Positions 1-6,431 of a DNA stretch of 10,080 nt are shown in pieces. Positions within the stretch are counted from its first letter, which is position 1. Each line of letters starts with the position of its first letter. Both the position numbers and the translations under genes were made by a program. The notes below the pieces were generated by a model, which was not told the origin of the DNA, did no database searches, and was given only the letters and a program-made list of their open reading frames with translations. This stretch comes from UBA10906 sp049296695 (GTDB taxonomy: Bacteria > Pseudomonadota > Gammaproteobacteria > Methylococcales > Methylomonadaceae), in contig JBAQSX010000162.1 of NCBI GenBank assembly GCA_049296695.1, forward strand, positions 1 to 10,080, in the 5' to 3' direction.

Positions 1-26
1 GGAGTTCAAACCTAGGTTTGAACTCC
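1..26. repeat. Perfect 26-bp palindrome
   Basis: The first 26 bases are perfectly self-complementary: the half GGAGTTCAAACCT is followed at once by its reverse complement, with CCTAGG at the centre. It begins at the window edge, so a longer element may continue to the left. It is not followed by a T run, so an intrinsic terminator is not supported. Its GGAGT-plus-CAA opening resembles the hairpin repeats at 1337 and 8055, which suggests a dispersed palindromic repeat. I see no gene or other structure in 27-160 except a weak ACTAAC/GTTAGT inverted repeat at 131-151. Confidence 0.75.
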
Positions 27-160
27 GAAAGGTTTAATATTAACTAACCTACTTTTTTGATGCACTACCAATTATTTTAAAAACCCTGTATGTGATAAAC
101 ATCTAAACGCTTATCTAACTTTATAACTCAACTAACTTTCTATTTGTTAGTATTTATTGA

Positions 161-538
161 TTACCAAAGTTTTTCTTTAATGGGACGGTTATCATTTAAC
201 GTATTCCAGCCCACAACAATACGAAAAACCAGCCATAAAATAGTCGGTAATAAAATAAAAAAGCCAATCCCTGTTTCAAAAGTCAAACCCGCTAAGGCTA
301 AACCTGCTAAGGTTATCCATACTGTTTGAATTTGCCAATTAAAATGGGATTCTAACCAAGTGCCTTGTACTTCGTTACGTTTAATAAAATTAATTGCCAC
401 ACCCACTAATAAAGGCAGACCCGCAATAGCAAAAGCTAAAACCTGACATAAATATACAGTGGCGGTTATTTTTTTTAAACTGGCTAGTTTTTCGTCTTGT
501 GGCGTTGTTTGCTCGGTCACTAATTCGTTTTCGCTCAT
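161..538 (-). CDS. Small three-helix inner-membrane protein (DUF4870-like)
   Basis: Predicted 125-aa integral membrane protein of unknown function. The first 20 or so residues are polar and cytoplasmic-looking. Three hydrophobic segments follow at about residues 25-50, 70-88 and 90-110. Between the first and second lies NEVQGTWLESHFNWQIQT, a motif I recall from small proteobacterial membrane proteins annotated as DUF4870-like; after the third comes the WNTLNDNRPI tail usual in that group. I chose the ATG at 538 because AAGGTG lies 7 nt upstream. The frame can be extended one codon to a GTG at 541, but that start is too close to the ribosome site. The gene is divergent from ampD and no partner is visible. 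Family assignment comes from motif memory; membrane topology is clear from the sequence. Confidence 0.8.
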   Translation of the reverse strand: MSENELVTEQTTPQDEKLASLKKITATVYLCQVLAFAIAGLPLLVGVAINFIKRNEVQGTWLESHFNWQIQTVWITLAGLALAGLTFETGIGFFILLPTILWLVFRIVVGWNTLNDNRPIKEKLW

Positions 539-564
539 CACACATCACCTTTTAGAAAAGACTC

Positions 565-595
565 AATATAGATTATTATTGCGATTGATAGACAA
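565..595 (-). promoter_or_regulatory. Possible promoter of the membrane-protein gene
   Basis: On the minus strand TTGTCT (590-595) and TATATT (565-570) are separated by 19 nt, about 27 nt upstream of the ATG at 538. The spacer is longer than the optimal 17, so this is a weak sigma70-type candidate. Confidence 0.3.
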
Positions 596-653
596 AAATG
601 AATACTGCCTACCATGATTATTTTAATTAATATTAAAATACTCTAAACACCAT

Positions 654-701
654 ACTCTTTTTTTAGTATTTTGCAACTCTATAATCTGTACTAAAAAGAG
701 T
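654..701 (+). promoter_or_regulatory. ampD -10 region framed by an inverted repeat
   Basis: A perfect TATAAT lies at 680-685, about 50 nt before ampD; no good -35 sits 17 nt upstream of it. It is framed by an inverted repeat: ACTC, a seven-T run and AGTA at 654-668, and TACTAAAAAGAGT at 689-701. The arms match apart from two extra T residues in the left T run. The repeat could be an operator or an RNA hairpin; no known regulator site is recognised. Confidence 0.4.
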
Positions 702-734
702 AGTTCTACAATTATTTCACTTAGTAGATAGGAC

Positions 735-1289
735 ATGATGAACATAAATTCTGAGCATTGGCTGGGCAATATTGGCCATATACCCTCACCTAATTTTGAT
801 GATAGACCCGATGCACAGGCTATTTCTTTATTAGTTATTCATTGTATTAGTTTGCCGCCTAATGAATTTGGTACGCCTTATATTAGCCAATTATTTTGTA
901 ATCAGCTCAATCCTTGTGAGCATCCGTATTTTGCTGATATTTATACTTTAAAAGTTTCCGCGCATTTATTAATAAGACGTGATGGCGAAATAATTCAATA
1001 TGTACCGTTTGATAAACGCGCATGGCATGCAGGACAATCTAATTATCAAGGGCGGGAGCGATGTAATGATTTTTCTATAGGGATAGAACTTGAAGGCACA
1101 GATACTAGCGCATATACCGAAATTCAATATTTACAACTCGCTAAAGTTATTAATACTTTATTGCAACATTATCCGCAATTATCACGCGAGTCTATAGTGG
1201 GTCATAGTGATATAGCTCCCACGCGAAAAACTGATCCGGGGAGTGGTTTTGAATGGCAGAAGTTATTTGATTTATTGAATAATCAATAA
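735..1289 (+). CDS. ampD: 1,6-anhydro-N-acetylmuramyl-L-alanine amidase AmpD
   Basis: Cytoplasmic zinc amidase of peptidoglycan recycling. It cleaves the bond between anhydro-N-acetylmuramic acid and L-alanine in recycled muropeptides, and in many gammaproteobacteria its loss induces AmpR-controlled beta-lactamase. The 184-aa length matches the family (E. coli about 183). The zinc ligands H36, H157 and D167 are all present, as are the catalytic glutamate E118 in IGIELEGTD and K165 in APTRKTDPG. The stretch RRDGEIIQYVPFDKRAWHAG is near-identical to enterobacterial AmpD. Two adjacent ATGs exist: AGGA at 730-733 is only 1 nt from the ATG at 735 but 4 nt from the ATG at 738, so the second may be the true start. 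The ampE gene, often next to ampD, is absent here; the neighbour guaA is convergent. Identification is very secure. Confidence 0.97.
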   Translation: MMNINSEHWLGNIGHIPSPNFDDRPDAQAISLLVIHCISLPPNEFGTPYISQLFCNQLNPCEHPYFADIYTLKVSAHLLIRRDGEIIQYVPFDKRAWHAGQSNYQGRERCNDFSIGIELEGTDTSAYTEIQYLQLAKVINTLLQHYPQLSRESIVGHSDIAPTRKTDPGSGFEWQKLFDLLNNQ

Positions 1290-1336
1290 ATATAGTATTG
1301 CCAAATTCTATTAGTTATTCTTATTTTATAATCAGC

Positions 1337-1382
1337 AGGAGTGCAAGCTTTGCTTGCACTTGCAGGCAGAGCCTGCACTCCT
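1337..1382. repeat. Compound cruciform repeat between convergent genes
   Basis: Outer arms AGGAGTGCA (1337-1345) and TGCACTCCT (1374-1382) pair perfectly. They overlap two perfect hairpins: GTGCAAGC-TTT-GCTTGCAC (1341-1359) and TGCAGGC-AGA-GCCTGCA (1361-1377). The transcript could form either one long stem or a three-way structure. It lies 48 bp after ampD and may act as a bidirectional terminator for ampD and guaA, though neither side has a clear T run. Confidence 0.75.
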
Positions 1383-1385
1383 ATC

Positions 1386-1463
1386 TGTCAGAATGAGGAT
1401 TTTCTATGATTAAAGGTATAATATTTTGTTCATCTTAAAATCTTATAAATCCTGATTCTGACA
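1386..1463. mobile_element. MITE-like 78-bp element with 17-bp terminal inverted repeats
   Basis: TGTCAGAATGAGGATTT at 1386-1402 and AAATCCTGATTCTGACA at 1447-1463 are inverted repeats matching at 16 of 17 positions. The 44-bp interior is AT-rich and non-coding, with a TATAAT at 1418-1423. The termini resemble a TGTCAGAATCAGGATTT repeat that I recall as common in filamentous sulfur bacteria and cyanobacteria (memory, not searched). No target-site duplication is obvious. It abuts the cruciform repeat, with only 3 bp between them. A related half-end lies at 4746-4764. Confidence 0.6.
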
Positions 1464-1499
1464 ATTAAATTTGAGTAATGATAGTTTTTTATTGCTGTA

Positions 1500-3086
1500 T
1501 TATTCCCATTCAATAGTCGCAGGTGGTTTGCCTGAAATATCATAAACCACGCGTGAAATACCCGCCACTTCATTAATAATGCGCCGCGAGACTAAATCTA
1601 AAAACTCATAAGGCAAATGCGCCCAACGCGCCGTCATAAAATCAATGGTTTCTACAGCTCGTAACGCCACTACATAATCATAACGTCGCCCATCACCCAT
1701 CACACCGACTGATTTCACAGGTAAAAACACTGTAAAGGCTTGGCTGACTTTGTCATATAAATCATTAGCATACAGCTCTTCAATAAAAATGGCATCGGCG
1801 AGTTGTAATAAATGGGCATATTCCGCTTTAACTTCACCTAAAATCCGCACTCCCAAACCCGGTCCGGGGAAAGGATGACGCATCACCATTTCCGAAGGTA
1901 AGCCTAGTTCTAAGCCCAAAGTACGCACTTCGTCTTTAAACAATTCGCGCAAGGGTTCGAGTAGTTTTAAGGTCATGTTTTCAGGCAGACCACCTACGTT
2001 ATGATGCGATTTAATCAAATGCGCTTTGCCGCTTTTCGCGCCAGCCGATTCAATTACATCAGGATAAATGGTGCCTTGCGCAAGCCACTTGGCATTGCTT
2101 AGTTTTGCCGCTTCTTCATCAAAAATTTCAACGAACAGATTGCCGATGATTTTGCGTTTTTGTTCAGGGTCGCTAATGCCTTGTAAAGCACTAAAATAAC
2201 GCTCCGCAGCATTAACGCGAATTACATTCACGCCTAAATGCTCAGCAAAAATCGCCATCACTTGATCGCCTTCATGCAGACGCAACAAGCCAGTATCGAC
2301 AAACACGCAAGTGAGTTGTTTGCCGATGGCTTTATGCAGTAACGCCGCCACTACCGAAGAGTCCACGCCACCTGAAAGACCCAAAATCACTTGTTCATCG
2401 CCGACTTTTTCTTTAATAACAATAAGGCTTTCTTCAATGATATTAGCAGTCGTCCAGCGGGCATCACAGCCACAAATATCCAAGACAAAACGCGATAAAA
2501 TCCGTCCGCCTTGTTTGGTGTGCGTCACTTCGGGATGAAACTGTAGCGCGTAAAAACGTCTTTTTTCATCGGCAATCCCTGCAATTGGCGCGCCCTCAGA
2601 GCTGGCAATCATGATAAAGCCTTCAGGCACAGAAACTACGCGGTCGCCATGACTCATCCACACGTCTAACAGACCAAAACCTTCAGCTGAGAGATGGTCT
2701 TCAATGCCTTGCAATAATTTAGAATGCCCTCTGGCGCGTACTTGGGCATAACCAAATTCCCGATGATTTGAGCTTTCTACGATGCCGCCCAATTGCTGGG
2801 TCATGGTTTGCATACCATAACAAATACCCAAAACAGGTACGCCTAAATCAAATACGGCTTGTGGGGCTCTAGGCGTGTCGCTTTCGGTCACGGTTTCAGG
2901 GCCACCCGATAAAATAATGCCTTTGGGTTTAAAATTAATAATTTCTTCATCGCTACAAGCGCATGAATAAATCTCGCAATAAACGCCGATTTCACGGATA
3001 CGTCTTGCGATTAATTGGGTATATTGCGAACCAAAATCGAGAATTAAAATTTTGTCGGCATGAATGTTTGCAGTGTGTTGTGTCAT
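1500..3086 (-). CDS. guaA: GMP synthase (glutamine-hydrolysing)
   Basis: Cytoplasmic enzyme of the last step of guanine nucleotide synthesis: XMP, ATP and glutamine give GMP. The N-terminal class I glutamine amidotransferase domain (about 10-205) has GGPETV, the nucleophile C89 in GICYGMQ, and H184 and E186 in FHPEV. The ATP pyrophosphatase domain follows, with its PP-loop SGGVDSS at 238-244. The C-terminal dimerisation domain ends in the family's usual ATIEWE. Length 528 compares with 525 in E. coli. The ATG at 3086 has no good Shine-Dalgarno sequence; the N-terminus is a little longer than E. coli's but reaches LILDFGSQYTQL normally. In many proteobacteria guaB precedes guaA in an operon; here a toxin-antitoxin block lies upstream, so guaA is probably transcribed alone from its own promoter. 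Confidence 0.98.
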   Translation of the reverse strand: MTQHTANIHADKILILDFGSQYTQLIARRIREIGVYCEIYSCACSDEEIINFKPKGIILSGGPETVTESDTPRAPQAVFDLGVPVLGICYGMQTMTQQLGGIVESSNHREFGYAQVRARGHSKLLQGIEDHLSAEGFGLLDVWMSHGDRVVSVPEGFIMIASSEGAPIAGIADEKRRFYALQFHPEVTHTKQGGRILSRFVLDICGCDARWTTANIIEESLIVIKEKVGDEQVILGLSGGVDSSVVAALLHKAIGKQLTCVFVDTGLLRLHEGDQVMAIFAEHLGVNVIRVNAAERYFSALQGISDPEQKRKIIGNLFVEIFDEEAAKLSNAKWLAQGTIYPDVIESAGAKSGKAHLIKSHHNVGGLPENMTLKLLEPLRELFKDEVRTLGLELGLPSEMVMRHPFPGPGLGVRILGEVKAEYAHLLQLADAIFIEELYANDLYDKVSQAFTVFLPVKSVGVMGDGRRYDYVVALRAVETIDFMTARWAHLPYEFLDLVSRRIINEVAGISRVVYDISGKPPATIEWE

Positions 3087-3127
3087 TTAGTTTAAGTAGT
3101 GCAGCGAGTTAAAAATGATTGGTGTTA

Positions 3128-3133
3128 ATTATA
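3128..3133 (-). promoter_or_regulatory. Likely guaA -10 element
   Basis: A perfect TATAAT on the minus strand, 41 nt upstream of the guaA ATG. A TTGAAA lies 21 nt further upstream (3155-3160), longer than the optimal spacing, so the -35 is uncertain. This supports separate transcription of guaA from the upstream vapBC genes. I see nothing else definite in 3134-3273. Confidence 0.45.
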
Positions 3134-3273
3134 GCGTGTTTGTGCTTGTTGTGATTTCAATATTTGAATAATGTTTAATTCATTACCACTGTTTTATTTT
3201 TTCAATTACATAACTACGGCATATTGAGCAATGCTTCTAAAACATTTGCTTTGGGCTTTTAAAGAAAATGATT

Positions 3274-3663
3274 TTAGGGTTCAATTATATTAATGCCAAT
3301 ATTGATTGCTTTTTTAATAAATTTCTTGTCAAAACTTAAAAACTTATCGGTATGCAGACTAGATGCTAAATGCAAAGCATCGGCAAAATCCATTCCTTGT
3401 TGATGCCATTGCAATGCGTTAATAACTGCGCTTTTATTTTCAGTATTAACATTATTAAGTTTTAGCAATCCTGATAAAGCAAAAACAATACGCTCAATTG
3501 GAAACTTATAACTAAAGCGTAAAACCCATTCTGTTTCTAAAATAACAGTCGTTGGAATAAAGAGTTGTTTTGAATCAGCAAAAATTTGATAGGCTTTTTT
3601 ATATTGTTCCTCATCATCTCTGGTTAAAAATCGAACAATGATATTGGTATCAATGGCTATCAT
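3274..3663 (-). CDS. vapC: PIN-domain toxin of VapC type
   Basis: Predicted Mg-dependent ribonuclease toxin of a type II toxin-antitoxin pair, 129 aa with the start used here. It opens with the PIN signature MIAIDTNIIVRFLTRDD. The expected acidic residues are D5, E43 (in LETEWVLR), D92 and D95 (in MDFADALHLA) and D112 (in SFDKKF), so the active site looks complete. The open frame extends 14 codons upstream, but that extension overlaps the end of vapB and spoils the PIN start. The ATG at 3663 follows the vapB stop after a single base, which suggests translational coupling. RNA target cannot be told from sequence. The pairing with an AbrB-type VapB just upstream is the usual order, antitoxin first. 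Confidence 0.9.
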   Translation of the reverse strand: MIAIDTNIIVRFLTRDDEEQYKKAYQIFADSKQLFIPTTVILETEWVLRFSYKFPIERIVFALSGLLKLNNVNTENKSAVINALQWHQQGMDFADALHLASSLHTDKFLSFDKKFIKKAINIGINIIEP

Positions 3664-3664
3664 T

Positions 3665-3919
3665 TTAGCCCCATTTTTCAATAATGGCTTGTTTAATGCC
3701 TTCATTCATTTCTTCTATTGTTTTGGCTTTGCCTTGATACGCCAAACAACCCGCAATATCGTCAATATTGGTCTTTGGCAACACTGTTTTAGGTTTTAAT
3801 AAAATACCTTGTGGTGTTAGTTCAATTTCTAATTCTTGTCCTATCGCTAAATGATAGGCATCACATATTGATTTAGGGATAAAAACATTTCTGTTATCGG
3901 ATAATTGAGTGATTTGCAT
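3665..3919 (-). CDS. vapB: AbrB-type antitoxin of VapB kind
   Basis: Predicted 84-aa antitoxin and autorepressor partner of the following VapC. Residues 1-45 form a SpoVT/AbrB swapped-hairpin DNA-binding domain: MQITQLSDNRNVFIPKSICD followed by GQELEIELTPQGILLKPK. The C-terminal half, with DDIAGCLAYQGKAKTIEEMN, resembles the toxin-binding tails of VapB proteins of this family. The start at 3919 is preceded by AGGAGA 5 nt upstream and gives the standard family N-terminus. The open frame continues 19 codons upstream, but that stretch is out of frame with the remnant ORF tail lying there and is not credible as VapB. Confidence 0.9.
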   Translation of the reverse strand: MQITQLSDNRNVFIPKSICDAYHLAIGQELEIELTPQGILLKPKTVLPKTNIDDIAGCLAYQGKAKTIEEMNEGIKQAIIEKWG

Positions 3920-3920
3920 T

Positions 3921-3983
3921 TTATTCTCCTGTTTTCTGGTTAATATAATTGATTGCCGCTGTTTCATTGTCTTCAATAGCGAT
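3921..3983 (-). pseudogene. Orphan 3' tail of the small upstream ORF
   Basis: These 63 bp encode the last 20 codons of an ORF (IAIEDNETAAINYINQKTGE, then TAA) with no start; an in-frame TAA at 3984-3986 sits directly upstream. The segment is a copy of the end of the frameshifted ORF at 4484-4682: 54 of 61 aligned bases match (3923-3983 against 4486-4546) with no gaps. It carries the AGGAGA ribosome site of vapB, and its stop lies 1 nt before the vapB ATG. The best reading is a truncated duplicate left by recombination or insertion of the RelE cassette. Confidence 0.75.
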
Positions 3984-4000
3984 TTAAATTTATAAACTAC

Positions 4001-4273
4001 TTAAAACGATTTATAAACATCGCCGCGATTACCCGCTTTTAAAACAAAAACAATTAATTCATTATTCTTAACTTGATAAATTAAACGATATTGTCCAATG
4101 CGTAAGCGATACAATTCGCTATAACCCTGCATGACTTTTATATCAAGTTGAGCATGGTTATATGGATTTTGTTTGAGCAAATCTAATTTCTGTTTAATTT
4201 CTTCTTTTTGTTTTGGCGGACATTTCTCTAAGAATTTAGTTACGCTTTTATGTAATAACAAACGATAATTCAT
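4001..4273 (-). CDS. relE: RelE/ParE-superfamily toxin
   Basis: Predicted 90-aa toxin of the RelE/YoeB fold, probably a ribosome-dependent mRNA endonuclease. The signature is MNYRLLLHKSVTKFL at the start, then a helical pair (about 18-38), then YRLRIGQYRLIYQV (54-67) and VLKAGNRGDVYK (77-88), the typical beta-sheet core with conserved arginines and a C-terminal glycine-arginine turn. The open frame extends 8 codons upstream, but the ATG at 4273 matches the family start and overlaps the antitoxin stop as ATGA, which indicates coupled translation. Toxins that inhibit gyrase (ParE) share the fold; the sequence favours the RelE side but does not prove it. The symbol denotes family only. Confidence 0.88.
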   Translation of the reverse strand: MNYRLLLHKSVTKFLEKCPPKQKEEIKQKLDLLKQNPYNHAQLDIKVMQGYSELYRLRIGQYRLIYQVKNNELIVFVLKAGNRGDVYKSF

Positions 4274-4482
4274 AATTGATTTTTTACTATTTCCCAATTA
4301 TCAAATTCACTATAATCCCCTTTTTCTATTTGAGATAAACAATTTTGAATAAATTGATTTTCTTCGATAGATAATTCATTATCTTGTTCAATAATATGGC
4401 ATTGATTGCCAGGTAATGATTGAATAAAATTCAAAAGGATTTGATAACTGTTGTCTTCAATTTCTAAAAGAATCGTTTTCAT
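4270..4482 (-). CDS. Antitoxin of the RelE pair
   Basis: 70-aa acidic protein directly upstream of and overlapping the RelE-type toxin, so it is almost certainly its antitoxin. The N-terminal part, MKTILLEIEDNSYQILLNFI, looks like a short beta strand plus helix able to dimerise. The C-terminal part, EENQFIQNCLSQIEKGDYSE with FDNWE, resembles the toxin-wrapping tail I recall from unclassified antitoxins paired with RelE in cyanobacteria and sulfur bacteria. It is not a recognisable RelB, CopG or HTH protein. AGGAG (4489-4493) lies 6 nt before the ATG at 4482, inside the tail of the frameshifted ORF that ends 1 nt upstream. Confidence 0.8.
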   Translation of the reverse strand: MKTILLEIEDNSYQILLNFIQSLPGNQCHIIEQDNELSIEENQFIQNCLSQIEKGDYSEFDNWEIVKNQL

Positions 4483-4483
4483 T

Positions 4484-4682
4484 TCATTCTCCTTTGTTAT
4501 CTTTAATATAATTCATTGCCGCTGTTTCATTGTCTTCAATAGCAATCTCTACGGCGCGTTTGGCAGTGTTTAATAATTGCTCGCTTTGGGTTTTTAATTG
4601 AAAACTTTAAAGCTTGTATTTGCGCTGGGCTAAATTGGGTTAATTTATATGCGGGGTCTTTTAATAGTTGGTCTAAAATCAT
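4484..4682 (-). pseudogene. Small ORF upstream of the RelE pair, broken by a 1-nt frameshift
   Basis: Read from the ATG at 4682, this ORF begins MILDQLLKDPAYKLTQFSPA and runs to about QIQALK. A run of four A on the plus strand (4601-4604) then shifts the frame; the shifted product stops early after 49 residues. Removing one base joins it to FQLKTQSEQLLNTAKRAVEI, continuing to DNETAAMNYIKDNKGE and a TGA at 4484-4486, an uninterrupted 65-aa protein. The TGA is 1 nt before the antitoxin ATG, so this is the first gene of the operon. The product is unknown. The break could be genuine decay, a sequencing error in a short homopolymer, or recoding; no classical slippery heptamer is visible. Its last 61 bases recur ahead of vapB. 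Confidence 0.6.
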
Positions 4683-4739
4683 GCGTTATGCTCTGTGAGG
4701 GTAAATAATAATAGGAGTGTATAAATAAAAGTTATACAG

Positions 4740-4765
4740 ATTTATAATCTTGAAAATCCTGATTT
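4740..4765. repeat. Half-copy of the TGTCAGAATCAGGATTT-type repeat end
   Basis: AATCTTGAAAATCCTGATT at 4746-4764 resembles the right half of the MITE-like element at 1386-1463 but lacks the outer CTGACA. It abuts and slightly overlaps the stop codon of the TerD-nuclease gene, so the repeat lies just downstream of that gene. A small GTATAA/TTATAC inverted repeat lies beside it (4719-4737). Confidence 0.35.
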
Positions 4766-6239
4766 AAAACAACGATTCAATATGATGAATTAATTGCGTA
4801 GGATTAATAAACGTAATTTCAAAAGTCGCGGTTAATCCTTGCGCTTTAGCCTCATCCACTTCTGAGGTTAAAAAGAGAAAATACGGTTTTTCAATGGCTA
4901 GATTTTTTCGCAGTTTTGAATACTTATCAATAAAAGCTCGATATTCGCCTGATTTGCATTCAATAAATAACGGTTTATTATCAATTAAAAAAAACACATC
5001 AATTTCATAACTGCTATCTAAGAAATTAATGTGCATATTACGCACACATGAAAATGACTTTTGTTTTTGCTGACACCAAGCGGCAATTTTCATAAAAGCA
5101 AACCATTCTAACCATTCGCCATTAAAAAACTGCACAATACGCGTGGCAGATTGCAAATGTAGGGCAATTTTTTTATCTTTTTGATTATAAAAATACTTAG
5201 CTACAAACGAATATTCATATAATTCTTTACAAAACTTTTTAATTTTATCAGCATCGCTACTATTATAAGCACTCATTTCAATATAGGCTGTACCTTTATT
5301 TTGTAATTGCCGACGCTTAATATTATAACTGACCGTTTTTAAAAGCGTGAAGTCATCACCCAAAGCCACCGCTAATTCATCAAAAAACCCCGTCGTATCC
5401 ATTGCCGCTTCATTTACGGTGACAGCAATAAATTTACGATTAAACCAGTCTTCAATGGGCTGATACTGTTCTTTAACGGTCAGGCTTTTAGTATTAAAAA
5501 TATCAATTGTATTATCGATTATTTCGGTGCTATTGACGGAGACAAGTGCCGCAGGTTTTTTATTTTTAGCGCGTTTGTTTTTCGATTTTTTTTGAGGCGT
5601 AGCCGTTTGAATTAAGGTAGTTTCTGTTTGTTCTTTAATAACAGGTGCATTATTTTCGGGCGTGGGCGGATTGTTTAAAACGGTTTTATGCGTCTGCTCA
5701 GTTTCAATATCTACCCCAAAATTTTTAGCCAATATGTCTAAACCGTGTTGATAACCCTGTCCTATGGCTTTAAATTTCCATTGATGATGATGACGATATA
5801 AGAGTGAAGAAATAATGGCGGTTTCTGTGCCTGCTAATTCCACATCATAATGAATTAATTCTTGTTTACTGTGAAAATGAAAAACTTTAATCATCACTTT
5901 ATCAAGCAAAGCAAAACTTTGTTGTCGTTCTTTGGCTTGATGAATACTCAAAGTGAAAGCAATACGACTAATATCGCTATGAATCGCGTTTAAATCAATT
6001 TTAAAGAAATTGTTTTTAAAAATAACGGCTTTATTTAAAGAATGGGTTTGATTATAAAAAATAAAATCCGCATCACTACTGACTTTATTAGTATCGGTTA
6101 ATAAAAAGGCACTGGCATCAATTTCTAAATCGGGTATTTGTTGTTTGCTCAGCCATTTGGTCGCAATAATTAATTCATTAAGCAGGGGTTGAATAGTGTT
6201 TAGCGCAATATTTTCGCCTTTTTGCAAAGTATATGTCAT
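4764..6239 (-). CDS. TerD domain fused to a PD-(D/E)XK nuclease domain
   Basis: 491-aa predicted cytoplasmic protein with no direct named homologue that I recognise. Residues 1-180 are a TerD domain: LQKGENIAL, IDASAFLLTDTNKVSSDADF (40-59), the RIAFTLSIHQA strand and ETAIISSLLYRHHHQWKFKA ending in AIGQGYQHGL. The Ca-binding aspartates around D41, D56 and D58 appear kept. A polar linker follows with a basic run (KKSKNKRAKNKK, 217-228). Residues 255-365 are an alpha/beta region I cannot assign. The C-terminus resembles the nuclease part of DUF1887/Card1/Can2 proteins: FFNGEWLEWFAF (371-382), YEIDVFF (411-417) and FIECKSG (425-431), giving candidate catalytic residues E378, D414, E427 and K429. 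TerD proteins act in tellurite, phage and stress responses. Here it may sense a signal and unleash the nuclease (inference). AGGA lies 9 nt before the ATG. It stands alone, beside two toxin-antitoxin pairs; no other ter genes are present. Confidence 0.85.
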   Translation of the reverse strand: MTYTLQKGENIALNTIQPLLNELIIATKWLSKQQIPDLEIDASAFLLTDTNKVSSDADFIFYNQTHSLNKAVIFKNNFFKIDLNAIHSDISRIAFTLSIHQAKERQQSFALLDKVMIKVFHFHSKQELIHYDVELAGTETAIISSLLYRHHHQWKFKAIGQGYQHGLDILAKNFGVDIETEQTHKTVLNNPPTPENNAPVIKEQTETTLIQTATPQKKSKNKRAKNKKPAALVSVNSTEIIDNTIDIFNTKSLTVKEQYQPIEDWFNRKFIAVTVNEAAMDTTGFFDELAVALGDDFTLLKTVSYNIKRRQLQNKGTAYIEMSAYNSSDADKIKKFCKELYEYSFVAKYFYNQKDKKIALHLQSATRIVQFFNGEWLEWFAFMKIAAWCQQKQKSFSCVRNMHINFLDSSYEIDVFFLIDNKPLFIECKSGEYRAFIDKYSKLRKNLAIEKPYFLFLTSEVDEAKAQGLTATFEITFINPTQLIHHIESLF

Positions 6240-6279
6240 GATTAAATCCTATATAATCTAGTATCAAAGCAATAACGCG

Positions 6280-6308
6280 ATTATATTTTATTAGCTTTGT
6301 CTTTTGAA
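6280..6308 (-). promoter_or_regulatory. Promoter of the TerD-nuclease gene
   Basis: On the minus strand TTCAAA (6303-6308) and a perfect TATAAT (6280-6285) are separated by exactly 17 nt, about 40 nt upstream of the start codon. This is the best sigma70-type promoter in the window. I see no clear operator in the short leader. Confidence 0.6.
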
Positions 6309-6431
6309 TAAAAACACCTTATTAGTTAATGCAAGGTGATAGTGAGCAATAGTTTAACGCAAACCGCTGTTAATTTGTCGATTTTTGCGGTATTTTTAAT
6401 TAATCTTTCCTGACTACTTTCCAACTATTTA

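Noticed and set aside
2311..2538. Open frame antisense to guaA
   Set aside because: It lies inside a highly conserved gene and its product has no recognisable features; it is a shadow frame. The same applies to minus-strand frames inside rnfA and rnfB and to the plus-strand frame at 144-329.
3214..3258. A 14-codon minus-strand stretch after vapC reading KPKANVLEALLNMP then stop, reminiscent of an antitoxin tail
   Set aside because: It has an in-frame stop directly upstream and no start, and is too short to tell from chance.
6315..6338. CACCTT/AAGGTG inverted repeat as a terminator or operator
   Set aside because: A six-base stem with a 12-nt loop and no T run; it could easily be chance in AT-rich DNA.
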